A stretch of 64,000 nt of DNA from Didymella arachidicola (taxonomy: Eukaryota; Ascomycota; Dothideomycetes; Pleosporales; Didymellaceae). Below are positions 33,255 through 42,369 of the stretch, in pieces (the stretch's first letter is position 1; each line of letters starts with the position of its first letter). The translations under genes and the position numbers were made by a program. The stretch covers positions 434,001 through 498,000 of the forward strand of contig CM049994.1 of the NCBI GenBank assembly GCA_016630955.3, read 5' to 3'. Under the pieces are notes generated by a model that did no database searches, was not told the origin of the DNA, and saw nothing but the letters and a program-made list of their open reading frames with translations.

Positions 33255-33659
33255 CTACTTGCTACCAGTGTCAAGGATCGCATTTGGCACAGCCCGCTCG
33301 ATGCTCTCTGGCAACATCTCCTGGACCTTCTGGGGCACAATAGATGCCTGACCTTCATCTTTGGCATGACTCCGCGTACCCTCAGGATTGGGGTCGGCTG
33401 CTGTGTTGTCGGTCTGTGGTGATTGTCAATGATCCTTACCATACGCTTTACATGCAGTTAGAACTTACACTTTTCCCCTCAACTCCAGCAATGTGACCAG
33501 GGGCTCGTCCCTGCTGAGTGTGAGTCCGAAGCCACAATGTTGTGCTATTCTTCATGCTCTCACCTGTGCCGTGTTCTCTTTTTTGCCCTGGGGCGCTTCC
33601 TGCTGGGCCTTGTTGGGAATGTCCGCGTCAGCGGTATGGGATTCTTGCTGGCTAGACAT
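33255..33659 (-). CDS. small hydrophilic protein, 99 residues
   Basis: Three exons, 33564-33659, 33469-33513 and 33255-33413, splice in phase 0 with GTGAGA and GTAAGT donors and CTCAG and CCACAG acceptors. The product starts MSSQQESHTADADIPNKAQ and ends with a helix EMLPESIERAVPNAIL. It is polar and probably largely disordered apart from the C-terminal helix. No family recognised. Confidence comes from three consistent splice junctions that together yield one open product; each exon alone is too short to stand out. Confidence 0.6.
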
Positions 33660-34062
33660 CTTGCGTGGTTGTAAATATGTGCTGATGTAGTTCTAAAAGA
33701 AATAGGAACAATGTGGTCTCTTGATATGCTTTGCCTTGGCTGCTTGTCTTCGTATACAGTGTCAAGTTAGAGAGGCCTTGACCATTGCGTCACGGCAACG
33801 TGCATGCTGGCTTTCGCACGTCATGACTTTTGCCATGGGTAGGACGCCTCACACTTGCCTGTCTTGTCAATACAGCGGCGAAAGAGTCTTGCTCGCTTGG
33901 GTCATGCATTCGTCGGTCTGATTCTGGAATCGTAGCGCAGGTGTATGATGGTGGAAGCTGCAAGCTGTGGTATCACTAGCGCCAGGTTCCGCGGAGCCTT
34001 ATATGGACTGGAGAGAAGTCGACACATTTTGAGATTATTCCTTCTTATCCGTGTGTGTGAGA
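33660..34062. other. intergenic, small-gene promoter
   Basis: 403 bp between two minus-strand genes; contains the upstream region of the 99-residue protein gene and the FSH1 3' end. Nothing else seen. Confidence 0.45.
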
Positions 34063-34923
34063 TTATATTGTTCGGTTTACTTCTACTCCAGTTTTCTTTG
34101 CAATGTCATAGATGGCACCAACCACCCTCTCCACATCCTTGCTTTTGAGAGGTATGCGGTGCGCGCCTTCCCACTCTACCAGCATTGTGGAGTCTTGAGA
34201 ACAGTACTCATGCAGCAGTTTTCTATGCAAATGCAGCCCTTCATCAGCCATACCGTGTACATGTAGCGTTGGCATCCTCAATAATGTGTCCTCCTCTACA
34301 TCTTTGCAGAACTGGAAGCCCTCTGACAAGTCACCGGCGCCCACCAAAGCCGGGCTGGTCAAAACATCTGGGTTCAAGTTACTGAGCGGCGCGCGACCTG
34401 CAAGCAGAATCCCAAATCTCCAGTGCAGGTCCGGGATCTCTGTGAAACCAGCCTCCACACTTCGTCCTTCTCTCCTTGCTCTCGCCTCTCTTGCTTGCTG
34501 TTCGAGCAGTATGCTGGCGGATAGCTTTGCACCCTGACTGAAGCCCATCAACCCCGCCCACTCTCCTGTGGCTCCTTCCCGATCGTCATCTTCCATCGTA
34601 GTTCGCATGGCGTACCCCATCTCTTCTATACAGCTTTCGGCATCGACCTCGGCATGCTCCGGAAGCCATCTAAGCCAGCGGCGGAAGGGCGCATATGAAC
34701 CGTAGACGTCCACAACTGCCTCGTGAGGATCGCAAAAGAAGGGTGCGTCTGCCCATACGAGACGAAAAGAGTGCTGCAGGTTCCGAATGAGTGATCGCGA
34801 TTGGGCTTGGAAGATAGCTGCGTTGACGCCGCCCCCATGTAGGCAGAGAATACGAGGCAGCGCTTTTGTGTCTGGTTTCGCTGTGGAATCTTTGGACACG
34901 ACAGGTGGGTCTTTTGAAGACAT
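34063..34923 (-). CDS. FSH1-family serine hydrolase
   Basis: Small alpha/beta hydrolase of the FSH (DUF341) family; relatives act as short-chain esterases, and some work in metabolite clusters. Single exon, 286 residues. The N-terminal strand PRILCLHGGGVNAAIFQAQ forms the oxyanion loop. The nucleophile is in LMGFSQGAKLS (GFSQG), the acid is expected in the HVHGMADEGL strand and the catalytic His in VEWEGAHRIP. Length is slightly above the yeast proteins because of inserts around the REGATGEWAG and ARARREGRS segments. It sits at the edge of the transposon island. Confidence 0.87.
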   Translation of the reverse strand: MSSKDPPVVSKDSTAKPDTKALPRILCLHGGGVNAAIFQAQSRSLIRNLQHSFRLVWADAPFFCDPHEAVVDVYGSYAPFRRWLRWLPEHAEVDAESCIEEMGYAMRTTMEDDDREGATGEWAGLMGFSQGAKLSASILLEQQAREARARREGRSVEAGFTEIPDLHWRFGILLAGRAPLSNLNPDVLTSPALVGAGDLSEGFQFCKDVEEDTLLRMPTLHVHGMADEGLHLHRKLLHEYCSQDSTMLVEWEGAHRIPLKSKDVERVVGAIYDIAKKTGVEVNRTI

Positions 34924-35711
34924 TGCGAGATTCTTCTAAAGGAAACTGGATTTGAGGAACAGTAGGAACTGATGGTGGTGTCACAGTAGGAACGAGGGAG
35001 ATATAGGTCGCCGCACGGTATGAGAATGTTCGTAAGTAGAAGAGCCGGAGGCTCGAAGAATAAGAACAGGCGCGTGCTATCACCTAAGAATAGGACACCA
35101 GCGTCGCATCCCCGATCTGACCGCTATCATACTCCGGAGGTCCGAAGCTGTCACGTCAAGCTGGTCATCGATCGGTCGTGCTACTAATCAAGGTACATTG
35201 CAGACCCGAGGGCAGTGATTGCGTCGACGGAGCAGAGCAACAATCCAGGAGAACATGTCCTCTCTGTATACTCACCTTGTCTTCAGGTGCAGATGTAGCG
35301 TTCTGTGCGATGTCGGATTCATGGTCTTTTGGTCGAAAGTGAGGTCGAGCGTGGGGAGCCGATGAAACGATCAGTGTGAAACATCAGTTTGAGGCTCCAA
35401 GTCTGCTGAGTCAGGCATCTCAAGTCAATATCCAGCGCGGTAATCTTAGAGTTGCATTTCACACGAGGGGAACATGCAATTGTTGCACGACGATGGTTAC
35501 GTGCAGGAGGAGAGATGCTGTCGAGGAGTCGAGGTTTGAGATCTGATTGATGAGATCTACCGTGTCTGCCGGGTCAATGCACGCCTCGGTTCAATGCACG
35601 CGATTACTAAAACACACAAATCTCCTTAACACTATAACTCTACTAAATAGACTCTACTTCTTAAGCCCTTAAAATAATATACATGGTATTATTAGATAGA
35701 AAGATTTACTA
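34924..35711. other. transition into the transposon island
   Basis: About 790 bp without a gene. The last 120 bp before the transposon (about 35600-35710) become AT-rich, with runs such as TTAAAATAATATAC, unlike the GC-rich gene block. Two copies of TCAATGCACGC lie at about 35573-35600. This looks like decayed repeat DNA. Confidence 0.4.
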
Positions 35712-35759
35712 ACGTACCCCACGGGCGAGTCGCTCACTTTTGCCAAGCCCCCACCAAAG
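35712..35759 (+). repeat. left terminal inverted repeat of the defective Pogo element
   Basis: Starts ACGTACCCCACGGGCGAGT directly after a TA and matches the reverse complement of 37496-37559, apart from a 16-bp insertion in the right copy. Confidence 0.8.
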
Positions 35760-35775
35760 TACCCTCCTTACACCA

Positions 35776-37431
35776 ATGCCTCAACAACGACCTAATATTA
35801 ACGCGTTGAAAGAGGCCCAGGTACAGCTTGCGCTTCAAGCTCTCAAACAAGACGCGAATCTCTCACAGCGACGCGCTGCAGCCATCTATGGGGTCCCTCA
35901 AAAGACACTAAGCGACCGACACGCAGGACGACCTTCACGAGCTGATACTATGCCCAAATCACGAGGGTTGGACAACAATGAGGAGCAGGTGATTGTTAAA
36001 CACATACTTGAGCTGGATGCGCGAGGATTTGGCCCTCGGCTGGCAGATGTGGCTGCTATGGCCAATTCTCTGCGCGCTGAGCGCAATCTGGGCCCTGTTG
36101 GCACAAACTGGCCCAGTACGTTTGTTAAGCGTCAACCAGAGCTCAAAACGAAGTTCAATCGCAAGTACGACTACAAGCGAGCCCTCTGTGAGGATTCTGG
36201 GGTTGTGCAGGGTTGGTTCAACCTGGTAGCCAATGTCAAAGCCAAGTATGGCATCCCAGATGACGACGTGCACAACTTTGATGAGACAGGCTTTATGATG
36301 GGCCAGATATCTACAGGAGCAGTCGTTACAGCTTCAGAGAGACGAGGAAGGCCAAAGGCCGTCCAGCCAGGCAACCGGGAATGGGTAACGGTTATACAGG
36401 GCATCAATGCCAAAGGATGAGCCATCCCGCCCTTCATTATCTTCAAGGCACGCCACCACCTCTCTGGCTGGTACAAGGAGGAAGACCTGCCCCAGGATTG
36501 GGTTATTGGAGTCTCTAGTAACGGCTAGACTACTAATGAGCTTGGTTTTAAGTGGTTGAAGCACTTTGATACGCATACCAAGGAGCGTACTGTTGGTACC
36601 TACCGACTGCTGATTATCGACGGCCACGAGAGCCACGAATCGCTCCAATTCCAGCAATACTGCAAGGATAACAAGATTGTTACCCTATGTATGCCTCCAC
36701 ACTCATCACACCTCCTACAGCCACTTGATGTGGGTTGTTTTGCCCCTCTGAAGACAGCGTACGGGCGCCAAGCCGAGATGCTTATGCGCAACCGGATCGC
36801 CTACCTTACAAAGACTGAGTTCCTGCCATGCTTCAAAGCAGCCTACAATGCAGTGTTTACTCCTAGTAACATCCAAGGAGGGTTCCGAGGCGCTGGATTA
36901 GTCCCCTTTGACCCAGAACGGGTCATATCAGCCCTTGATGTGAAGCTTCGGACTCCATCACCACCACTTGCTGCCAACAACGTGCCCTGGCAGTCGCAAA
37001 CCCCCAGCAATACCCTGGAATTTAGGTCGCAATCAACGCTTGTGAAGTCAAGGATTCAGAGACATGTGGACAGCTCTCCCACATCTATAGTTGAGGCGTT
37101 TGAGAAGGTGTCAAAGGGGGCTGCAATTATTGCGCACAAGCTGGTTTTGGCTCAACAGGAAATCAAGGAGCTTCGAGCGGCTAATAAGGCCGCCACGCGA
37201 CGAAAATCACACAAAAGAAAGCGGGTTTAGAAGGAAGGGACCCTAATAGTTGAAGATGGGCAGCGACTGGCAGCTCTAAAGGACTTTGGGGCGCGTAGTA
37301 ATGGGAAGAGGGCAAAGAAGCAAGTGCGCGCTCAAGAGGGTGAGCCGAGCCAAAGGCGCTGTAGAAGGTGCAATCAGACTGGGCACAACGCGCGAACGTG
37401 CAAGAATAGATCAGAAGAGGTCTCTAAGTAA
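35776..37431 (+). pseudogene. Pogo/Fot1 transposase with three in-frame stops
   Basis: The frame runs 552 codons without a shift. An N-terminal Psq-like helix-turn-helix (LSQRRAAAIYGVPQKTL) and a CENP-B-like DNA-binding part come first. The DDE catalytic core follows, with Asp residues in NFDETGF, LLIIDGHESH and LLQPLDVGCF. A C-terminal zinc knuckle CRRCNQTGHNARTC ends the frame. Stops occur at 36418-36420 (TGA), 36526-36528 (TAG, where the second copy in this window has Trp) and 37228-37230 (TAG, where the second copy has Gln). The last two are single C-to-T or G-to-A transitions in CpA context, as expected from repeat-induced point mutation. This copy cannot make a full-length transposase. 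Confidence 0.88.
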
Positions 37432-37495
37432 TATTACAGCTTGTTTTGCCTTGTGCAGCGCCAAATTGTGGTGTTCTTAGCCATAACGTGGTTGA

Positions 37496-37559
37496 CTTTG
37501 GTGGGGTCTTGGCAAAAGTAATGCACTCGCTCGGTGATGCACTCGCCCGTGATGTACGT
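37496..37559 (-). repeat. right terminal inverted repeat with internal duplication
   Basis: The reverse complement reads ACGTACATCACGGGCGAGTG, then a second unit starting GCGAGTGCATTAC, then TTTTGCC. The extra unit makes this repeat 16 bp longer than the left one. Confidence 0.78.
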
Positions 37560-37832
37560 TACCTTTACTACTATCTCCGCTGCCTGTAATGCCCCTAATA
37601 GTCTTCTATTACTACCGTTACTGCTATCTCTAATGCCTATGATGCCTGTAATAGCTGCCGTTACTTCCTTGCTTGCTATTAGCAGATGTTAGCTCTCGGC
37701 ATGATGCCAAGTCACGTGATCATCGGGCAATACATTGCCGACGTCACAAAGGCCTTTCGGTCGCAGGAGGCGCAGCTTCTCCGTCCCTCCCTCACCCCGA
37801 CCTTTGTTATTTGTAACACGTACGTGCAAGAA
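37560..37832. other. AT-rich repeat-like spacer between elements
   Basis: The first 120 bp are made of degenerate units such as TGCCTGTAATGCC, TAATGCC and CTACTACTATC. This resembles decayed low-complexity repeat. No gene. Confidence 0.45.
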
Positions 37833-38273
37833 GGCTGGCGTGATTTGTCCCCCCGTTTTTGAGATTTGTCCCCCGCCGGAGTACCGAATTGCTCTACATC
37901 CACACAACTCAACGCCAGCAGCATTGTGAATGGGTTTTTGAACGCCGTATAATACTCTGGGGCTTTGCGAGTTTTGCCTGAGATCTTGAAGCAAAATCTT
38001 GGTCCGTGGTGTGGTTTAATTGCATGTCGAAGTTGGTGACATTTTGGCCGACATCGCCAACTTCAACTTGATTTGACTTGTTCTTGTCGCTTCAGAAATT
38101 CGCAAAACTTCGGGCAGAGGTACTTCGGTTTATGCTAAACGTACTCACAGCTTCAAAGACGAAAATTACACGTGGAGTTGCCGTTAAAATGCATTGCACA
38201 GCGCAAGAGCTGCCATTTTCGGTACTTCGGCGGGGGACAAATCTCAAAAACGGGGGGACAAATCACGCTAGCC
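37833..38273. mobile_element. 441-bp MITE with 56-bp inverted repeats
   Basis: The terminal inverted repeats are 37833-37888 and 38218-38273; they agree at 54 of 56 positions and start GGCTRGCGTGATTTGTCCCC. The element is flanked by a perfect 10-bp direct repeat CGTGCAAGAA at 37823-37832 and 38274-38283. A 10-bp target duplication points to the Mutator-like (MULE) superfamily. Each inverted repeat itself contains two copies of GATTTGTCCCCC separated by about 10 bp. The 329-bp interior has no coding frame, so it depends on a transposase elsewhere. The near-identity of the ends suggests recent movement. Confidence 0.9.
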
Positions 38274-38283
38274 CGTGCAAGAA

Positions 38284-38645
38284 AGATACATTAAATACTG
38301 CTTAATCTACTCTATAAATATCTATACAATGTATTATTACGTTGTTGAAATATACGCGTATAGAGGTGCGCAAAGTTAATGGGGTGCGTCGCTCGCTTGC
38401 CTGCGTTACTCGCTTATCCAATACGGTTAGCTGTTATGATGTGGGTTGAGGTGCATATAGATCGGATGACCCTAGCCTATCGTGGCACAAGTGTTACATT
38501 AGTCAGCACGACGCACCGTCTCACGGTCATGCATTATTGCTTTTGCCACCATCTTCAGCATGGCATGTGCAGAATCATCGACTTTAAGCCAGCCCACCAG
38601 CGCGGGCCGGGCGCAATGCTTCGCCCGTTTGTACGATGTTAGAAC
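38284..38645. other. spacer upstream of the regulator-like pseudogene
   Basis: About 360 bp; the first 60 bp are AT-rich (ATACTGCTTAATCTACTC and similar). The rest contains no supportable gene and may be the old promoter of the gene at 38646. Confidence 0.4.
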
Positions 38646-40116
38646 ATGAGCTTCAAATTCGTAATAACGTCGCATCCCGATCAGATCAAGGACCGCAAGA
38701 ATCAGGAAACCATCCGCCAGCATGCCATCCGTAACGGAATACGTCGTAGCCGAGCTGACCGTGCAGAGCGAAGAGATCTATTCGTGCCTTTTCGGGTGAA
38801 GGAACAACGATGAAAGCGGTTCCCAGCTGTCTTGACGATCACGCCATCTATCCAGCTGATAGATCCTTTCGACACGCTTTGCGCCGTCCTGAGAGGCTGC
38901 GCACCCTTCTGCGACATCGTATGTATATGCGGATGCTCTCTTACAATAGATGAATCTAACGCCCAATAGCATCGGCGAAGCAAGCGGGTGAACCGGTCTT
39001 CTGCATTGATGATGCAGTCAAGCTCTTCTTCCAGGGCATGGACAGTATCCTCAAAGGCGCGTTGACGGACCCCACCCTGTTCCACGCCCTATCGCTCGTC
39101 CTCACGCTTGCGGTCAACACCAACGTTCCAAATGTCGAGATACTCACGTACCGTAGCAAGCTCCTCGAAAACATGCAGATCGCTATGGTAGACCCTGGCT
39201 GGCAGCCAACAGCGTCTACCATCACTGCTATGCTCATGCTTATCGGATATGAGTATCGCATCGAGAGTGGTGATACCGGCAGTATATCCACACACATACG
39301 CGGAGTACAGACGATGATGAGCTTGTATCAAGTGGAAAGCATTGCCGTTGTTGCACAAATGCAACGCGCCTTGTTTTGGCAGACCTCTTGGGTTGCTTTG
39401 TCCTCAATACACCGCGTTTGATCTCGCACAAGATGTATGATGGCTGGAAGAATCCACGGCATATAAACGCCCAGGCCTGCCGTGTAACGCCGAGCGGGCT
39501 TTGCGGCATAATTGAAGATTGGCCGATAGAATTCGCCGTTATACTGCACGACCTAGCTATGCTGTGCAAAACCGTGGACAAACGCGCAGCTATGGGGGCG
39601 CTCCTGTTTGTCGATGATACCCAAGCGAATCTGGAGTCTCGGTTGGTAGACTTGCTCAGCGCGTCCCACCTTTCAAAGCCATCGGCGGACTCCCTGTACG
39701 AAGCGTGTATCTACGCTGCCTACTTGTGTATATATAAGCTGTCTGTCGGGATCTGGGATAGTTGCTTCATTCCCGAGATATGTGTCGATCGAATTCTTTC
39801 TCATCTTGTAGCTGTCGTCCATGATTCACGGTTGACATTCTCGCCTTCGCTTTTGTCATGGTTGTTGTTCCTAGTGGGCGGGTTGACCGAACGGTCACAC
39901 ATCAGGCAGAGAGTCAAGACATTGATCGAAAGTGTGTTCTTAAAGCATCTCGGGACGGTAAATCGAGACTGGGATGACGTGGAGACCTGTATGATGGCGT
40001 TCATCTGGTCTGAACATACTATGAGGAGGAAGGTCTTCCGATTCTGGCAGGAACTTCATTTAGATGTAACCCCGTCATTGCGTCGAGAAGAAGTAAGTAG
40101 CCTTCACGTTATGTGA
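38646..40116 (+). pseudogene. fungal transcription-factor-like gene with a frameshift
   Basis: The N-terminus MSFKFVITSHPDQIKDRKNQ and the following IRQHAIRNGIRRSRADR match the start of a common fungal group that has a fungal-specific transcription factor domain but no zinc cluster. Two introns can be modelled: 38796-38855, which removes an in-frame TGA and yields PFR-LIDPFDTL, and 38923-38969. The C-terminal domain then reads LKGALTDPTLFHALSLVL to QMQRALFW. At about 39374-39381 the reading frame must shift by one base to continue as ADLLGCFVLNTPRL, and it then stays open to 40116. No splice site repairs this. It is therefore probably a recently broken gene, or a sequencing error. Confidence 0.58.
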
Positions 40117-40238
40117 CATCGCAGGAACCGATTGTTGATCGCTGAGAGGACGCCTACTACATCTCACATGAAGGATGCAAGTGTGAAGTACAAGGTACAC
40201 CATCATTTACCAAAGTGATATAATTATGATATACTACA

Positions 40239-40306
40239 ACGTGTTTCACCAGTAAGCGCCCCACCCCAGTGAGCGCCCCACGAACACCGCCGATACGACT
40301 GCGCAG
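40239..40306 (+). repeat. left terminal inverted repeat with 17-bp duplication
   Basis: 68 bp; contains AGTAAGCGCCCCACCCC followed by a second AGTGAGCGCCCCAC unit. Apart from this added unit it matches the reverse complement of 42013-42063 with very few differences. Confidence 0.82.
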
Positions 40307-40359
40307 TGTTACCACACAACACTACAACAATCTATTGCAGTTTATAGAACATACTAATA

Positions 40360-42000
40360 CTATTCAGAAGCTTCGCTATTGTCTGCGTCCTGTATTTCTA
40401 CCTTACAGGTGCGGGAGTTGTGTCCAATCTCACTGCAACGCCCGCAGCGTCGTCCTCTACGCACCCTCTTCGCAGGCGTCTCGACCTCACCACAACTGCC
40501 ACCCTCCTTTTCAGCGACCAGGTCAGCTATCTCGCCAACTGTAAGAGTCTCCTCTGCCTGTATATATCGTCGCTTACGGGTCTTGCGCTTTGTAGACGCT
40601 TCTACAGCGTCTCGAAGGCGGCCCATCTCCTCCTGCAATAACACCATATTATGCGCTATCTGCTGAGCGCCCTTATTTAGTTGTTTGACCTGTTCGTCTA
40701 ACGAACTTGCTGGAGACCGACGATGGATTTGAATCCGCTTTTGAATCAGAGTTGACTGCTCCTCTACTTCGTGAGCATTGCGTGGTGTCTTCGGCTCCCA
40801 GGCGACGTCGCTGGGTTTTGGTGGAGTTGGCGTGCGCAGGCGCACATTAAGCTTTGATAACACCACATCTGGGTTATGTGGGACTAGTCCAGCACCTCTA
40901 AAGCCTGCGCAAACGTTCTCTGCAGTAATTGCCTTACTAAAAGCTGCTTTAAAGGCTGGTAGAAAGTTCACCTTGTTGATATGGTTGACGCGACTGCGTG
41001 CCAAGGCCGAAACCTCGTCGCTATACAGGCGCTTCAGTGGCGAGAAGCAGGCGACGTCAAGTGGCTGCAACAAGTGAGACGAGTGTGGCGGCATACAGAG
41101 AGTGATAATCTTCTTCTCCTTGCAGATATCCTGGAAACCTACTGAGCAGTGGCTCTCGTGGCCGTCGATAATAAGCAGCCGGTATGCCCCAACAGGCTTC
41201 GCATGCGTGTCGAAGTGGTGGAGCCAGGCAAGCGCTAGATCGTTGTTTGTCCAGCCTGTAGGGCTTACTTGAATAACCCAGTCGCGTGGCAGGTCCTCAG
41301 TAAACCAGTTAGAGATAAGAACCTTGCCCGCAAGGATAAGGAACGGTGGGATGACCTTCCCCGTCGACCCGACGCCTTGTACCAGGGTAGCCCACTCGCG
41401 ATCGCCAGGCTGAAGTTTCTTCCGCTTCCCAGGCTTCTCTGAGCCTGTTACTACCAGCTGCGACGAGATCTTGCCCATCAGGAAGCCAGATTCGTCGAAG
41501 TTGTACATATCCTCGTCTATAATACCGTACTTCGCCTTCATTGACTGAACAAGTGTGAACCAGGGCTGAATGACCGCCGGGTCCTCGCAGGCAGCTCGCT
41601 GGCGATCGTACGGACGGGTCCATCGCGTTCGCAGCTCAGGTGTACGCTGGATGAACCTGTCAACCCAGTTCTTGCCAACAGCGTCACCACCACGCTCTCT
41701 TAGCAGTTTATCCGCCCTATCTCGTACATCTGCCTTCGAGGAGGGTAGTCCGCGATCAGACCCCTCAAGTATACGTAGTACAATTGCCTCCTCCTCTAGC
41801 TTTGTAAGGCGCTTTGCCGGCGGCTCGCAGTCGCGTCGGGGGAGTGCGTTGGCGCGTCGCCGCTGTATTGTACGCCGAGGCACGTTGTAGACTAATTCAG
41901 CGTGTCGCAGTGTTTTAATCTGCTGGGTTTGAATATCAGAGATAGCAAGCTGTACTTCAGCTTCAGAGTAGGTTTTCTTAAGCTGGGGTTGTTGAGACAT
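40360..42000 (-). CDS. Fot1/Pogo-type DDE transposase, intact
   Basis: Single frame of 546 residues. The N-terminal helix-turn-helix (LRHAELVYNVPRRTIQRR) and a CENP-B-like DNA-binding region precede the DDE_1 core. The catalytic Asp residues are in YNFDESGFLMG, LLIIDGHESH and LLQPLDVACF. The C-terminus has a basic stretch and a CCHC zinc knuckle, CGRCSEIGHNSRTC, as in the broken element at 35776. It is clearly a different subfamily from that element, since the two proteins align throughout but with many substitutions. There are no stops or shifts, so activity is possible. Confidence 0.93.
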   Translation of the reverse strand: MSQQPQLKKTYSEAEVQLAISDIQTQQIKTLRHAELVYNVPRRTIQRRRANALPRRDCEPPAKRLTKLEEEAIVLRILEGSDRGLPSSKADVRDRADKLLRERGGDAVGKNWVDRFIQRTPELRTRWTRPYDRQRAACEDPAVIQPWFTLVQSMKAKYGIIDEDMYNFDESGFLMGKISSQLVVTGSEKPGKRKKLQPGDREWATLVQGVGSTGKVIPPFLILAGKVLISNWFTEDLPRDWVIQVSPTGWTNNDLALAWLHHFDTHAKPVGAYRLLIIDGHESHCSVGFQDICKEKKIITLCMPPHSSHLLQPLDVACFSPLKRLYSDEVSALARSRVNHINKVNFLPAFKAAFSKAITAENVCAGFRGAGLVPHNPDVVLSKLNVRLRTPTPPKPSDVAWEPKTPRNAHEVEEQSTLIQKRIQIHRRSPASSLDEQVKQLNKGAQQIAHNMVLLQEEMGRLRDAVEASTKRKTRKRRYIQAEETLTVGEIADLVAEKEGGSCGEVETPAKRVRRGRRCGRCSEIGHNSRTCKVEIQDADNSEASE

Positions 42001-42012
42001 TACGCGTTGTCG

Positions 42013-42063
42013 CTGCGCAGTCGTGTCGGCGGTGTTCGTGGGGCGCTCACTGGTGAAACACGT
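42013..42063 (-). repeat. right terminal inverted repeat
   Basis: 51 bp; the reverse complement starts ACGTGTTTCACCAGTGAGCG and has a single copy of the GAGCGCCCCAC unit. It is followed outward by TA. Confidence 0.82.
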
Positions 42064-42369
42064 TACTCGGTTATCTTGTTGCGTTGCATCATTCCACTCC
42101 GTGTCAGCACCCCTTCCATTTAATTTTTCTTTAGATCCTATAAATTTAACACTTTGGATAATTTATCAGTTAGAGCTTGCTATCAGCAGTAGCGATATCT
42201 TTCATGCTGTTTGTAGGTTTAGACCCAGTCTTGATGTTCGCGGGGCATCACGTGCGGCACGGTGATGCGGAAGCACGGACTGACGCGTACCTATCATACG
42301 GAGAATCGAATGCCTGAGTAGCCACCCCATTCGATACCATACCGTCAAGCGCTTCACGTAATAGTCGCA

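Larger units (their letters stand above)
35712..37559 (+). mobile_element. Fot1/Pogo-type DNA transposon, defective
   Basis: A 1848-bp element bounded on both sides by TA (35710-35711 and 37560-37561), the expected target duplication of the Tc1/mariner-Pogo superfamily. The ends are inverted repeats beginning ACGTAC, with the shared core CACGGGCGAGT...CTTTTGCC and CCCCACCAAAGT. The right repeat carries an extra 16 bp formed by a tandem copy of GCGAGTGCATYAC. It encodes one transposase frame that is interrupted by stops. Confidence 0.88.
40239..42063 (-). mobile_element. Fot1/Pogo-type DNA transposon, apparently intact
   Basis: An 1825-bp element. Its right end, 42013-42063, is followed by TA at 42064-42065. 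Its left end starts ACGTGTTTCACC at 40239 and is preceded by CA, a possible mutated TA. The inverted repeats share ACGTGTTTCACCAGT and CGCCCCACGAACACCGCCGA, and both terminate inward at ACTGCGCAG. The left repeat has a 17-bp partial tandem copy. The transposase is uninterrupted, so this copy may be autonomous. Confidence 0.87.

Noticed and set aside
38919..38969. Intron with the stronger GTATGT donor in the regulator-like pseudogene
   Set aside because: It breaks the reading frame; using GTATAT four bases downstream keeps the frame, so that junction was used in the description.
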